Assembly: GCF_000834635.1 (NCBI RefSeq)
Contig: NZ_JXQV01000051.1
Location: 1-64,000, forward strand
From: Agrobacterium tumefaciens
GTDB lineage: Bacteria > Pseudomonadota > Alphaproteobacteria > Rhizobiales > Rhizobiaceae
Length of the DNA stretch: 64,000 bases
Reading direction: 5' to 3'
Position 1 is the stretch's first letter. Every line of letters begins with the position of its first letter. The notes below the pieces were generated by a model, which did no database searches, was not told the origin of the DNA, and was given only the letters and a program-made list of their open reading frames with translations. The translations under genes were made by a program, and so were the position numbers. Shown here in pieces: positions 31,794 through 40,918 of this stretch.

Positions 31794-33029
31794 ATGGCCA
31801 CTGAAATCCGCGTACCAACCCTAGGCGAGTCCGTCAGCGAAGCGACTGTCGGAACCTGGTTCAAGAAGGTTGGCGATACCGTCAAGGCTGACGAGCCGCT
31901 GGTAGAGCTGGAAACCGACAAGGTTACCGTTGAAGTCCCAGCGCCTGCTTCCGGCGTTCTCACAGAAATCGTTGCACAGAACGGCGAGACCGTTGGTCTT
32001 GACGCGCTGCTCGGCCAAATCGCTGAAGGTGCAGCCGGCGCTGCTCCATCCGCACCTGCGGCTGCACCGGCAAAGGCTCCAGAAGCTGCACCGGCTGCTG
32101 CTGCACCTGCCGCTGTTTCTTCTGCACCAAGCTCCATGCCACCAGCACCGGCTGCTGGAAAGCTGCTTGCTGAAAACAATCTGTCGGCCGATCAGGTTGA
32201 CGGTTCCGGCAAGCGTGGCCAGGTCCTGAAGGGTGATGTTCTGGCAGCTGTTGCCAAGGGCACATCCGCTCCTGCAGCAGCACCTGCTGCCGTTTCCGCG
32301 CCACGTCCCGCCTCTTCCGAGGGCGATGCTGTTCGCGAAGAGCGCGTGAAGATGACCCGCCTGCGCCAGACCATTGCGCGCCGCCTGAAGGACGCACAGA
32401 ACACAGCAGCAATGCTGACCACATACAACGAAGTGGACATGACTGCGGTCATGGAACTGCGCAATCGCTACAAGGACGTGTTCGAGAAGAAACACGGCGT
32501 CAAGCTCGGCTTCATGGGCTTCTTCACCAAGGCCGTGACGCACGCTCTGAAGGAACTGCCAGCCGTCAACGCTGAAATCGATGGCAACGACATCATCTAC
32601 AAGAACTATTGTCACGTCGGCATGGCTGTCGGCACGGATAAGGGCCTTGTTGTCCCTGTTATTCGCGATGCCGATCAGCGCTCCATCGCTGGCGTTGAAA
32701 AGGAACTGGGTCGTCTTGCCAAGGCAGCACGCGATGGTTCGCTGGGCATGGCAGACATGCAGGGCGGCACCTTCACCATCACCAATGGTGGTGTCTATGG
32801 TTCGCTGATGTCCTCGCCTATCCTCAACGCGCCACAGTCCGGTATCCTGGGCATGCACAAGATCCAGGATCGTCCGGTTGCCATTGGCGGTCAGGTCGTG
32901 ATCCGTCCGATGATGTATCTCGCGCTCTCCTACGATCACCGCATCGTTGATGGCAAGGAAGCCGTGACATTCCTCGTTCGCGTCAAGGAAAGCCTTGAGG
33001 ATCCGGAGCGTCTGGTCCTCGATCTCTGA
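31794..33029 (+). CDS. sucB: 2-oxoglutarate dehydrogenase E2 (dihydrolipoyl succinyltransferase)
   Basis: 411 residues. One lipoyl domain with the modified Lys43 in [12 protein letters not shown]; an Ala/Pro-rich hinge (about 80-125); a peripheral-subunit-binding domain ([30 protein letters not shown]); and the catalytic core ending in [15 protein letters not shown] with His and Asp of the acetyltransferase mechanism. Follows sucA by 55 bp. Confidence 0.97.
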   Translation: MATEIRVPTLGESVSEATVGTWFKKVGDTVKADEPLVELETDKVTVEVPAPASGVLTEIVAQNGETVGLDALLGQIAEGAAGAAPSAPAAAPAKAPEAAPAAAAPAAVSSAPSSMPPAPAAGKLLAENNLSADQVDGSGKRGQVLKGDVLAAVAKGTSAPAAAPAAVSAPRPASSEGDAVREERVKMTRLRQTIARRLKDAQNTAAMLTTYNEVDMTAVMELRNRYKDVFEKKHGVKLGFMGFFTKAVTHALKELPAVNAEIDGNDIIYKNYCHVGMAVGTDKGLVVPVIRDADQRSIAGVEKELGRLAKAARDGSLGMADMQGGTFTITNGGVYGSLMSSPILNAPQSGILGMHKIQDRPVAIGGQVVIRPMMYLALSYDHRIVDGKEAVTFLVRVKESLEDPERLVLDL

Positions 33030-33046
33030 TCGAACTTGCTTTTTCC

Positions 33047-33078
33047 ATCAGCGGGGTTTCAACTGGAGTCCCGCTGAT
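33047..33078 (+). terminator. Hairpin after sucB
   Basis: ATCAGCGGG pairs with CCCGCTGAT around a 14-nt loop, then ACTGTTTC. It could end most mdh-suc transcripts before the MAPEG gene, but the weak U-tract suggests partial termination. Confidence 0.5.
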
Positions 33079-33098
33079 ACTGTTTCAGGAGCTTGCAT

Positions 33099-33512
33099 AT
33101 GCAGCCCACGTTTCTTGCCGCGTCACCTTTTTTGCCCCTCATCGGGATAAGCGTCCTTATTCTGATTGCCCATATCGTCTTGCAGGCCATGGCCGCGACG
33201 AAGGAGTTCGGTTCGCAATGGAATGCCGGTCCCCGGGACGAGGGTAAAAAAGTCGAGGGCAAGCTGGCGGGCAGAGCTGAGCGTGCCAGTGCAAACTTCC
33301 GGGAAACTTATCCCGCATTCATCGCATTGGCCTTTGGTGTCGTCATGGCGGGCGATCCGGCCGGACTGGCGCTGATCGGTGCGTGGCTATGGATCATCTG
33401 CCGCATCGTCTATATCCCGCTCTATCTGGCAGGCATTCCATATATCAGGTCTCTGGTCTGGATCGGCTCGATGATCGGACTTTTGTTGATGCTGTTCGTG
33501 TTGCTGTTCTAG
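33099..33512 (+). CDS. MAPEG family membrane protein
   Basis: 137 residues with four hydrophobic spans (about 8-32, 70-88, 92-112, 117-137). ERASANFRETYPAFIALAFGVVM is the MAPEG motif, with the Arg/Asn/Glu glutathione-site residues. Bacterial members are membrane glutathione-linked enzymes of unknown substrate. Ribosome site AGGAG lies 8 nt before the ATG. It opens a three-gene insert between sucB and lpdA. Confidence 0.85.
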   Translation: MQPTFLAASPFLPLIGISVLILIAHIVLQAMAATKEFGSQWNAGPRDEGKKVEGKLAGRAERASANFRETYPAFIALAFGVVMAGDPAGLALIGAWLWIICRIVYIPLYLAGIPYIRSLVWIGSMIGLLLMLFVLLF

Positions 33513-33522
33513 GGGACGTTTG

Positions 33523-34167
33523 ATGCATCCATATCTGATCGAGCTCGCATCCCTGATGGCGATCTTCTCTTTTGCGATCGTGTCGCCGGGGGCTGACCTT
33601 GCCATGGTCGTGCGTCAGGCCATCGTGCATGGACGCCGCCAGGCCATCATCACGAGCTTTGGCGTCGGCACATCGCTGATGTTCCATGTCACCTATACGA
33701 TCCTTGGCCTTGGGCTGATCATTTCCCAATCCGTCTACCTGTTCAACATCGTGAAATGGTTCGGCGTTGCCTACCTGATCTATATCGGCGTCAAGTCGTT
33801 GCGCGCCAGCAAGACCGATATGACAGTCGCGACAAATGAAGGTGATGAACCGCGCCTGAGCGAGCAATCTGCCGTCAAGGCGTTCACGCTGGGCTTCGCT
33901 GCCAATGCGCTCAACCCGAAGCCGGTCTTTTTCTTCCTGTCCATTTTCTCGACTGTGGTCGGAGCTCACACGCCCATCGCCGTCAAATTCGGTTATGGCC
34001 TTGTGATGGCCAGCTGCCTGATCGTCTGGTTCATCGCTGTCAGCATGTTCATGACGACGCCGCGGATGCGTGCCGCTTTCGGTCGCGCCAGCCAATGGAT
34101 CGATCGCACCAGCGGCGTGGTTTTCATTGCTCTCGGCATCAAGCTGGCAACGGAAAAAGCTGCCTGA
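33523..34167 (+). CDS. LysE family amino-acid exporter
   Basis: 214 residues with about six hydrophobic spans. MHPYLIELASLMAIFSFAIVSPGADLAMVVRQAI holds the LysE/RhtB signature (SPGPD-like SPGADL), and GFAANALNPKPVFFFLSIF is the second conserved motif. Probably exports an amino acid or similar metabolite; the substrate is not readable. Starts 10 nt after the MAPEG gene. Confidence 0.88.
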   Translation: MHPYLIELASLMAIFSFAIVSPGADLAMVVRQAIVHGRRQAIITSFGVGTSLMFHVTYTILGLGLIISQSVYLFNIVKWFGVAYLIYIGVKSLRASKTDMTVATNEGDEPRLSEQSAVKAFTLGFAANALNPKPVFFFLSIFSTVVGAHTPIAVKFGYGLVMASCLIVWFIAVSMFMTTPRMRAAFGRASQWIDRTSGVVFIALGIKLATEKAA

Positions 34168-34192
34168 TATTGCGGCCCGGAGGATTGAACAC

Positions 34193-34945
34193 ATGATCGA
34201 TGGACCCGTTCTCGTTGTCACCGGTGGCAGCCGCGGCATTGGCGCGTCCGTGGCTTTGAAAGCGGCTGAGCGCGGCTGGCGTGTTCTGATCAATTACGTG
34301 TCCAACGAAGCCGCGGCGCAAGCTGTTGCCGCCGAGATTGCCGACAAGGGCGGAATTGCCCGCATCGTGCAAGGCGATACGGGCCATGAAGACGGCATTG
34401 CTGCTATTTTCAATGCGGTTGACACTGAGTTTGGCCGCATAGACGGGCTGGTCAACAATGCCGGTGTGGTCGATGTGACAGCGCGTGTCGATGAGTTTTC
34501 GCGTGAGCGATTGGACCGCATGTTCGACATCAATGTGATTGGCAAGATTCGCTGCGCATCCGAGGCGGTCAAGCGCATGTCCACGCGGCATGGCGGGAAG
34601 GGCGGTTCCATCGTCAACATATCCTCCGCCGCAGCGGTGTTGGGCAGCCCCGGGCAATATGTGGATTACGCTGCCTCGAAGGGCGCGGTGGATACGTTCA
34701 CAATTGGTCTTGCACGCGAAGTCGCCAATGAGGGCATTCGCGTCAATGCGATCCGTCCCGGCATCATCGATACCGACATCCACGCGTCCGGCGGCTTGCC
34801 GGATCGCGCCAGAGATCTGGCCCATCTGGTGCCTATGCAGCGCCCCGGAACGGCCAGTGAAATTGCAGATTCGGTTTTATACCTGCTCTCGCCAGAGGCA
34901 TCTTATGTCACTGGGGCAATATTGAATGTGAGTGGCGGCAGATAG
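34193..34945 (+). CDS. Short-chain dehydrogenase/reductase
   Basis: 250 residues, classical SDR. Cofactor loop TGGSRGIGASVAL, NNAG in GLVNNAGVVD, catalytic Ser in INISSAAAVLG-like IVNISSAA, Tyr and Lys in YVDYAASKGAVD, and the C-terminal SYVTGAILNVSGGR. The presence of an Asn after the first beta-strand (LINYVSNE) fits NADPH or NADH use alike. Substrate unknown. A ribosome site GGAGG is 8-9 nt before the ATG. It is 25 nt before lpdA. Confidence 0.9.
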   Translation: MIDGPVLVVTGGSRGIGASVALKAAERGWRVLINYVSNEAAAQAVAAEIADKGGIARIVQGDTGHEDGIAAIFNAVDTEFGRIDGLVNNAGVVDVTARVDEFSRERLDRMFDINVIGKIRCASEAVKRMSTRHGGKGGSIVNISSAAAVLGSPGQYVDYAASKGAVDTFTIGLAREVANEGIRVNAIRPGIIDTDIHASGGLPDRARDLAHLVPMQRPGTASEIADSVLYLLSPEASYVTGAILNVSGGR

Positions 34946-34970
34946 ACGCCAATTAACGAAGGAAATTACA

Positions 34971-36377
34971 ATGGCTTATGATGTAGTTGTTATCGGTACA
35001 GGCCCCGGAGGATATGTTTGCGCGGTGAAGGCTGCCCAGCTTGGTTTGAAGGTTGCCGTAATCGAAAAGCGTGCGACCTATGGCGGCACTTGCCTCAATG
35101 TCGGCTGCATTCCGTCCAAGGCCCTGCTGCACGCATCCGAGGTCTTCGCGCATGTTGCCCATGGTGTGGACAGCCTCGGCGTTGAGGTTTCACCTCCTAC
35201 CCTGAACCTCGACAAGATGATGGCGCACAAGGACGGCGTGGTGAAGGCCAATGTCGATGGCGTCGCATTCCTGTTCAAGAAGAACAAGATCGATACATTC
35301 CAGGGTCTCGGCAAGGTTGTCGGTGCTGGCAAGGTTTCCGTCACGAGCGACAATGGCGATGTGCAGGAAATCGAAACCAAGAACATCGTGATCGCAACCG
35401 GTTCCGACATTGCAGGCATTCCGGGCGTTCAGGTCGATATTGATGAGCAGGTCATCGTATCCTCGACTGGCGGCATTGCGCTGACCAAGGTGCCGGAAAA
35501 GATGATCGTTGTTGGCGGCGGTGTTATCGGCCTGGAGCTTGGCTCGGTCTGGTCGCGTCTGGGCGCGAAGGTGACGGTCGTCGAATATCTCGACAACATC
35601 CTTGCTGGCATGGATGGCGAGCTTTCCAAGCAGGCGCAGCGTCTGTTTGCCAAGCAGGGCATCGATTTCAAGATGGGCGCTAAGGTCACTGCCGTCGAAA
35701 AGTCAGGCGATGGCGCCAAGGTTGTGTTCGAGCCAGTCAAGGGCGGTGCTGCTGAAACGCTCGACGCGAACGTTGTATTGATTGCCACAGGCCGCAAGCC
35801 TTACACCGAAGGCCTTGGTCTGGCAGAAGCGGGCGTTGTGCTCGATGGCCGTGGCCGCGTTGAAATCGACGGTCACTACAAGACCAATGTCGAAGGCATT
35901 TATGCCATCGGCGACGTGGTCAAGGGTCCGATGCTGGCGCATAAGGCAGAAGACGAAGGCGTGGCGCTGGCAGAAATTCTCGCTGGTCAGCATGGCCACG
36001 TGAATTACGATGTCATTCCCGGTGTCGTTTACACCCAGCCGGAAGTCGCTTCGGTCGGCAAGACGGAAGAAGAACTGAAGGCTGCGGGCATTGCCTACAA
36101 GGTTGGCAAGTTCCCGTTCACGGCCAATGGTCGCGCACGCGCCATGCAGGTGACGGATGGTTTCGTGAAGATCCTCGCCGACAAGGAAACAGATCGCGTT
36201 CTGGGCGGGCATATTGTCAGCTTCGGTGCTGGCGAACTGATCCAGGAAATCTCCGTGCTGATGGAGTTTGGCGGTTCTTCGGAAGATCTGGGCCGCACCT
36301 GCCACGCGCACCCGACCATGTCTGAGGCGGTGAAGGAAGCAGCACTCGCTACTTTCTTCAAGCCAATCCACATGTAA
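34971..36377 (+). CDS. lpdA: Dihydrolipoyl dehydrogenase (E3)
   Basis: 468-residue flavoprotein that reoxidises dihydrolipoamide of 2-oxoglutarate dehydrogenase and possibly other complexes. FAD site VVIGTGPGGYVCAVKAAQLG, redox pair Cys41/Cys46 in GGTCLNVGCIPSK, NAD site VVGGGVIGLELGSVWSRLG, and His-Pro-Thr in TCHAHPTMSEAVKEAA. The start follows GAAGGAAATTACA. It ends the TCA block with a strong terminator. Confidence 0.97.
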   Translation: MAYDVVVIGTGPGGYVCAVKAAQLGLKVAVIEKRATYGGTCLNVGCIPSKALLHASEVFAHVAHGVDSLGVEVSPPTLNLDKMMAHKDGVVKANVDGVAFLFKKNKIDTFQGLGKVVGAGKVSVTSDNGDVQEIETKNIVIATGSDIAGIPGVQVDIDEQVIVSSTGGIALTKVPEKMIVVGGGVIGLELGSVWSRLGAKVTVVEYLDNILAGMDGELSKQAQRLFAKQGIDFKMGAKVTAVEKSGDGAKVVFEPVKGGAAETLDANVVLIATGRKPYTEGLGLAEAGVVLDGRGRVEIDGHYKTNVEGIYAIGDVVKGPMLAHKAEDEGVALAEILAGQHGHVNYDVIPGVVYTQPEVASVGKTEEELKAAGIAYKVGKFPFTANGRARAMQVTDGFVKILADKETDRVLGGHIVSFGAGELIQEISVLMEFGGSSEDLGRTCHAHPTMSEAVKEAALATFFKPIHM

Positions 36378-36392
36378 GCTTTAACGCTAACG

Positions 36393-36428
36393 AAAAGGCC
36401 GCACTCCCTGGGGATTGCGGCCTTTTTC
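36393..36428 (+). terminator. Terminator of lpdA
   Basis: AAAAGGCCGCA pairs with TGCGGCCTTTT around a 12-nt loop and ends in a T run. Being A-rich before the stem it can also serve the convergent betT gene on the other strand. Confidence 0.9.
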
Positions 36429-36445
36429 ATGCGCGGTTTTTATGG

Positions 36446-38440
36446 TCAGCTTCTGATAGCGTGAAGATACTGGAAGTGCCGGTCATATTGCAGCAGCACG
36501 TCCTGTATGAGCTCTTCCTTTGTGAAGCCCATCACATCGTAATCCTGCCCGCCATCGGACAGGAAAACCTCGGCCCGGTAATAATGCTCTGCCTTTTTGC
36601 GGCTGGATTGGCTCTCGAAGAAACTATAGCCCGGTGTCGCATAACGACGCAGGCGAATGCCATAGATGAACTCCTCCGTTTCACCTGGCATGACGGTCAG
36701 TTTCAGCCTGTCCTCTCCCTTGTCCACGGTTGAAACCAGCGAACGCTTCTCAAGCTCAAGCGCCACAGCTTCCAGCGCCGGTGTGACGGTATTGGTCAGG
36801 AAGGTTTCGGTCTCAGCCTTGCCCGGATGGTTGAGAATACCCTGCAACTGCCTCTGCCAGCTCGCTGACTGGCGAGGACGCAGGCTCTGGACCAGTGCGT
36901 TCTGGCGCAGACCTTCACGTTGCAGCCCCTTCCACAGACCCCAGCACATCAACAGCATGACAAAGGTGAAAGGCAGAGCACCGGCAATGGAGGCCGTTTG
37001 AAGTGCATCGAGGCCGCCGGTCGACAACAGGATCGCGCCAATGACGCCTGATACGATGGCCCAGAACACGCGCCGTGCTGTTGGGCCATCCTCGCGTCCG
37101 CCCGATGTCAGCGTATCGATAACCAGTGCAGACGAATCAGCACCGGTGACGAAGAAGAATACGATCAGCACCATGGCAAACCACGAAACGTAAACGCCGA
37201 ACGGGAATTGTTCGAGGAACACGAAGAGCGCGAGTGTCACGTCTTGTCCGACAGCGTCGGATACTGCAGTGGTTGCTCCGGTCAGGTGCATGGAAATTGC
37301 TGTATCACCGAAAACCGTCATCCAGGCGAAGCTGAAGCCTGCTGGAACGAGCAAGACACCGGAGATGAATTCCCTGATGGTGCGTCCACGCGAAATGCGA
37401 GCAATGAACATGCCGACAAAAGGCGACCAGGCAATCCACCAACCCCAATAGAACAAGGTCCAGTCACCCAGCCATTCGCTCGGACCCGTATTGGGTGCAT
37501 AGGCGTACATGTAGAAGGTGCGCAGAACGAACTGGTCGAGATAGGCGCCAAGGTTCTGGACGAAGGCGCGCAGAAGGAATGTCGTTGGTCCCATGACGAA
37601 GACGAACAGCATGAGGGCGACCGCCATCATCATATTCAGGTTGGACAGAAACTTGATACCCTTATCGAGACCAGTCGCGACGGACAGTGTTGCCATGCCG
37701 GTAATCACGACAATCAGCGGCAACTGGATCCAGAAACTGATCGGCCAGCCGAGGATGTGGTTGAAGCCCGCATTGACCTGGAGCACGCCGAGCCCGAGCG
37801 ATGTCGCGACGCCAAAGAGTGTGCCGATAACGGCGAAGATATCCACCGCATTGCCGATCGGGCCGTAGATCCGGTCTCCGATCAGCGGGTAGAGCGCCGA
37901 GCGCATGGTGAGCGGCAGGCCATGGCGAAACGAGAAATAGGCAAGCGAGAGGCCGATAACGGCATAGACGGCCCATGCGTGCAGTCCCCAGTGGAAATAG
38001 CTGATTTCCATGGCGGTGCGGGCGGCTTCGACCGTTGCAGCATCGCCGACCGGCGGTGCAGTGAAGTGTTTGACCGGCTCTGCTACCCCGAAGAACACGA
38101 GGCCGATGCCCATGCCTGCGGCAAATAGCATGGAAAACCATGCGCCATAGCTGTAATCGGGTTCGGAATGGTTGGGGCCGAGCTTGATCTTTCCGTGGCT
38201 GGAAAAGCCCAGATAGAGCATGAAGATGAGAAAGACCGCGACCGATAGCAGGTAGACCCAGCCGAGTTCAGTGACAATCCATGACTGCGCACCGCTGAAC
38301 ACGGCGGCTGAGCCTTCCGGCGCAACAACTCCGGCAATGACGAAGGCCAGCGTCAGTGCGACTGACCAAATGAAAACCGGTTTGTTGACGCCCTCGGTCA
38401 AGCCTACGCGCTTTTGGGCTGACGGTTCCTCTTCTGCCAT
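36446..38440 (-). CDS. betT: BCCT-family choline/betaine transporter, BetT-like
   Basis: 664 residues with twelve membrane spans up to about residue 505 and a long cytoplasmic C-terminal domain, the layout of BetT. Family marks include GAWFSMLFAAGMGIGLVFFGVAEPVKHF, the Trp-rich WTLFYWGWWIAWSPFVGMFIARISRGRTIREF segment that forms the substrate box, and FVTGADSSALVIDTLTSGG. Likely imports choline for glycine betaine production in osmotic stress by proton symport. bet catabolic genes are not adjacent. The promoter region holds a perfect 22-bp palindrome. Confidence 0.9.
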   Translation of the reverse strand: MAEEEPSAQKRVGLTEGVNKPVFIWSVALTLAFVIAGVVAPEGSAAVFSGAQSWIVTELGWVYLLSVAVFLIFMLYLGFSSHGKIKLGPNHSEPDYSYGAWFSMLFAAGMGIGLVFFGVAEPVKHFTAPPVGDAATVEAARTAMEISYFHWGLHAWAVYAVIGLSLAYFSFRHGLPLTMRSALYPLIGDRIYGPIGNAVDIFAVIGTLFGVATSLGLGVLQVNAGFNHILGWPISFWIQLPLIVVITGMATLSVATGLDKGIKFLSNLNMMMAVALMLFVFVMGPTTFLLRAFVQNLGAYLDQFVLRTFYMYAYAPNTGPSEWLGDWTLFYWGWWIAWSPFVGMFIARISRGRTIREFISGVLLVPAGFSFAWMTVFGDTAISMHLTGATTAVSDAVGQDVTLALFVFLEQFPFGVYVSWFAMVLIVFFFVTGADSSALVIDTLTSGGREDGPTARRVFWAIVSGVIGAILLSTGGLDALQTASIAGALPFTFVMLLMCWGLWKGLQREGLRQNALVQSLRPRQSASWQRQLQGILNHPGKAETETFLTNTVTPALEAVALELEKRSLVSTVDKGEDRLKLTVMPGETEEFIYGIRLRRYATPGYSFFESQSSRKKAEHYYRAEVFLSDGGQDYDVMGFTKEELIQDVLLQYDRHFQYLHAIRS

Positions 38441-38544
38441 TCGTTCTTCCCCTCACAAAAAGACAAGCGTTCAGCAACGCAAAGCGCGCCGTTAGCAGGG
38501 GGAATGAATTGCGCGCGAGAAAGTTGCATGCGGCGCGAATTTGA

Positions 38545-38566
38545 AAAATTAGAATATTCTAATTTT
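38545..38566. promoter_or_regulatory. Perfect 22-bp AT-rich palindrome upstream of betT
   Basis: Half-site AAAATTAGAAT followed directly by its mirror, with core TTAGAATATTCTAA. It is 105 bp before the betT start and 27 bp after the GumN-protein stop. An AT-only stem is too weak for a good terminator, so an operator for a dimeric regulator of betT is the better reading. Confidence 0.55.
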
Positions 38567-38592
38567 ACAGTGGGTTACGGAAATGTCAGACC

Positions 38593-39696
38593 TTACTGAA
38601 CGGCAGTCAGCGTAAAGCCTTTTTCGCGCAGAAGCTCCACGACACCGACCTTACCAGGCAAGTGCAGCGCGCCCACAGCCATGAAGACATTGCCTTTTTC
38701 CAGATGCGGGGTGGCCCTATCCGCCATCACGTGGTTCCGGTCATTGATCACACGCTGTTCAAAGGCATCATACTCATTCTGGCGCTCGGCAACATTGTCG
38801 TCGATGCTCTTCATCATCGGCATGATCATCGCTATCTTGCCTTTGAGGTAGAGGTCGATCATCGTCGCCATGACATCTTCCATGCGATCACCCAGTTCAA
38901 GCATGTCGATCAGCGAATGAATGTGATAGGGCATGGGCAGATCGGACAAGGCCTCAATCTGCTCCAGAATGGTCTCAAGTCCCACCAGTTCTTTGCCATC
39001 GGCAAGCGCATCATTGGCAAGCTTCATATCGAGAAAGCTTGCGCCACGTGCCTTGCGCGCGAATTCGCAGGCTGGAAGGGCAACGAAGCTCGACAATATC
39101 CACGGCTTCATTTTCATCACGGCATTCAGCGGAATGCCGCGCTCTTTCAGGCCAGCTTCGAGCTTTGCAACGTCATTCCCAGGCAGCAAGTCTGTGATGG
39201 ATTTGCCATCGAGAAACATCATCAATTCGGGCTTGGCGAGCAGCTTGGCGGATGCCTGCTTTTCGTCGGTGATCTCATCTGATTCGACAATGACGGTTGC
39301 AGCCTTGTCGAAGGCGGCCTGAGCGCCCTGTGGCATGGCCAGCACGCGAGGATCGGAAATATGCATGGTGCCGAGCAGCCAGGATGGCTCCACGCCCGGC
39401 TTTTCTATTTTCCAGAATGTGCCCTTGCCGTTTGGCACCGAGTTGGCCTCGGCAACAATCGCGTCATAGGCCGCGGGATTTTTGGTCTGCATGTCGCCAA
39501 GAATATTACTTCCGGCGCAGGTGATGGCTGGCTCGGAAGCGTTCGCCTCCGTCAGCGACAGCAGCGTCAGGACGAGGACGGCGATGGCAACGACGTGCAC
39601 GGATGCAAACAGCCACAGCAATGCATCTCCGATGCGGCCCATCAGCAACGATGTCATGTTTTGCGGTCTGGAAAGAACAATCATCGAATCACCCAC
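38593..39696 (-). CDS. TraB/GumN family protein with N-terminal membrane anchor
   Basis: 367 residues. A hydrophobic segment at about 29-50 (WLFASVHVVAIAVLVLTLLSL) acts as anchor or long signal before the TraB/GumN domain, which starts with FWKIEKPGVEPSWLLGTMHISDPRVLAMP and ends with FMAVGALHLPGKVGVVELLREKGF. The two GxxH (GTMH, GALH) motifs are the metal-binding pair of the TIKI/TraB protease-like fold. Role unknown. The Met 4 residues in (39684) is another possible start. Confidence 0.85.
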   Translation of the reverse strand: MGDSMIVLSRPQNMTSLLMGRIGDALLWLFASVHVVAIAVLVLTLLSLTEANASEPAITCAGSNILGDMQTKNPAAYDAIVAEANSVPNGKGTFWKIEKPGVEPSWLLGTMHISDPRVLAMPQGAQAAFDKAATVIVESDEITDEKQASAKLLAKPELMMFLDGKSITDLLPGNDVAKLEAGLKERGIPLNAVMKMKPWILSSFVALPACEFARKARGASFLDMKLANDALADGKELVGLETILEQIEALSDLPMPYHIHSLIDMLELGDRMEDVMATMIDLYLKGKIAMIMPMMKSIDDNVAERQNEYDAFEQRVINDRNHVMADRATPHLEKGNVFMAVGALHLPGKVGVVELLREKGFTLTAVQ

Positions 39697-39805
39697 ATTT
39701 GCTGCAGTCGCTTATAAGAGGGTGTATTTGCATGGACGGTTAACGTGCTTGGTTAACAATGGGTTACCGCTCGTTTCCTCTTAAGCATCGGCGGAAAGTT
39801 CGGCC

Positions 39806-40741
39806 TTAAGCGCGAGGGTGGGCGTTATCATAAATTTCCAGCAACCTTGCCGTATCGACGCCGGTATAGATCTGCGTTGTGGAAAGGCTGGCGTGGCCCA
39901 ACAATTCCTGAATGGTGCGCAAATCGCCTCCGCCGGCCAGAAGATGGGTGGCGAAGGAATGGCGCAGTGCGTGCGGCGTGGCATTGTCCGGCAGGCCGAA
40001 TGCGCCGCGCAATTTCTGCATCTCTCGCTGGATGATCGCTGGCTGAAGCTTGCCGCCCCGCGCGCCAAGAAACAGCGGCTCGTTCGGTGCCACGTGGTAG
40101 GGGCAGAGTTTGCTATATGTTTCCACGGCATCCAGAACCACCGGCAGAAGCGGCACGATTCGCATCTTGTTGCCCTTGCCGGTCACGCGCAGGCTGCGGG
40201 TTCCCGTGGTGAGATCCGCCGGTGTCAGATTAAGTGCTTCTGAAATGCGCAGGCCGCAGCCATAGAGCAGCGCAAGAACGGCGGCGTTGCGCGCTGCAAT
40301 CCATGGCTCTTCGGCCAGTTGTGCATCCGCTGTGGTGATTTTCAGCGCCTGTCTGTCCGTCAGCGGTTTGGGCAAGGATTTGGGCTGTTTTGGTGAGCGC
40401 ATGGCGGTGGCGCCCGCGGCATTCACAATACCCTTCTTTTCCAGATAGCGCAGGAAAGACCGCAGCCCGGCGAGGTGGCGGCCGAGCGAGCGGGCGCCCG
40501 CACCTTCCTTTCGGCGAGATGCAAGAAAGGCGCGAAGATCGACGGGCCGCAGATTGGTAATATCCTTGATGCGTGTCGGATGGCCGATATAGCCCGTCAT
40601 GAAGATGAGATATTGGCGAGTATCGCGCTCGTAGGCTTCCAGCGTATTGTCCGCCAGCCGCCGTTCGCCCTCCAGCGATGACAACCAGGCTTGCCGCTCG
40701 CTCAGAAGCTCCGGATCGGCAAAGGTGAGGATTTCTTCCAA
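39806..40741 (-). CDS. xerC: Site-specific tyrosine recombinase XerC
   Basis: 311 residues. SAM-like core-binding domain first (WLSSLEGERRLADNTLEAYERDTRQYL), then the catalytic domain with the full set Arg165, Lys189, His257, Arg260, His283 and Tyr292. Acts with XerD at dif to resolve chromosome dimers. Its place opposite priA and lack of phage genes or att repeats nearby identify it as the host enzyme and not an integrase. The start is a short way from the divergent priA promoter. Confidence 0.94.
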   Translation of the reverse strand: MEEILTFADPELLSERQAWLSSLEGERRLADNTLEAYERDTRQYLIFMTGYIGHPTRIKDITNLRPVDLRAFLASRRKEGAGARSLGRHLAGLRSFLRYLEKKGIVNAAGATAMRSPKQPKSLPKPLTDRQALKITTADAQLAEEPWIAARNAAVLALLYGCGLRISEALNLTPADLTTGTRSLRVTGKGNKMRIVPLLPVVLDAVETYSKLCPYHVAPNEPLFLGARGGKLQPAIIQREMQKLRGAFGLPDNATPHALRHSFATHLLAGGGDLRTIQELLGHASLSTTQIYTGVDTARLLEIYDNAHPRA

Positions 40742-40918
40742 GGCGTATATCCCATCATGTCAAACAGACCCTATATGATCCTTGTCTGCATTTGGTTAAA
40801 AGCATGAGGTGGGCTCATCCAAAAGGAAGATAGCGCTCTTTGAAAATCGATTCCGATTTCGGGTTCGTTGCGCTAAAGGTTCCCTTTTCCACCTCCAGAG
40901 GGCATTGTCGCCAGCATC

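Noticed and set aside
39806-40741. Tyrosine recombinase as sign of an integrated element
   Set aside because: Sequence and position opposite priA identify host XerC; no att repeats, tRNA or phage genes nearby.
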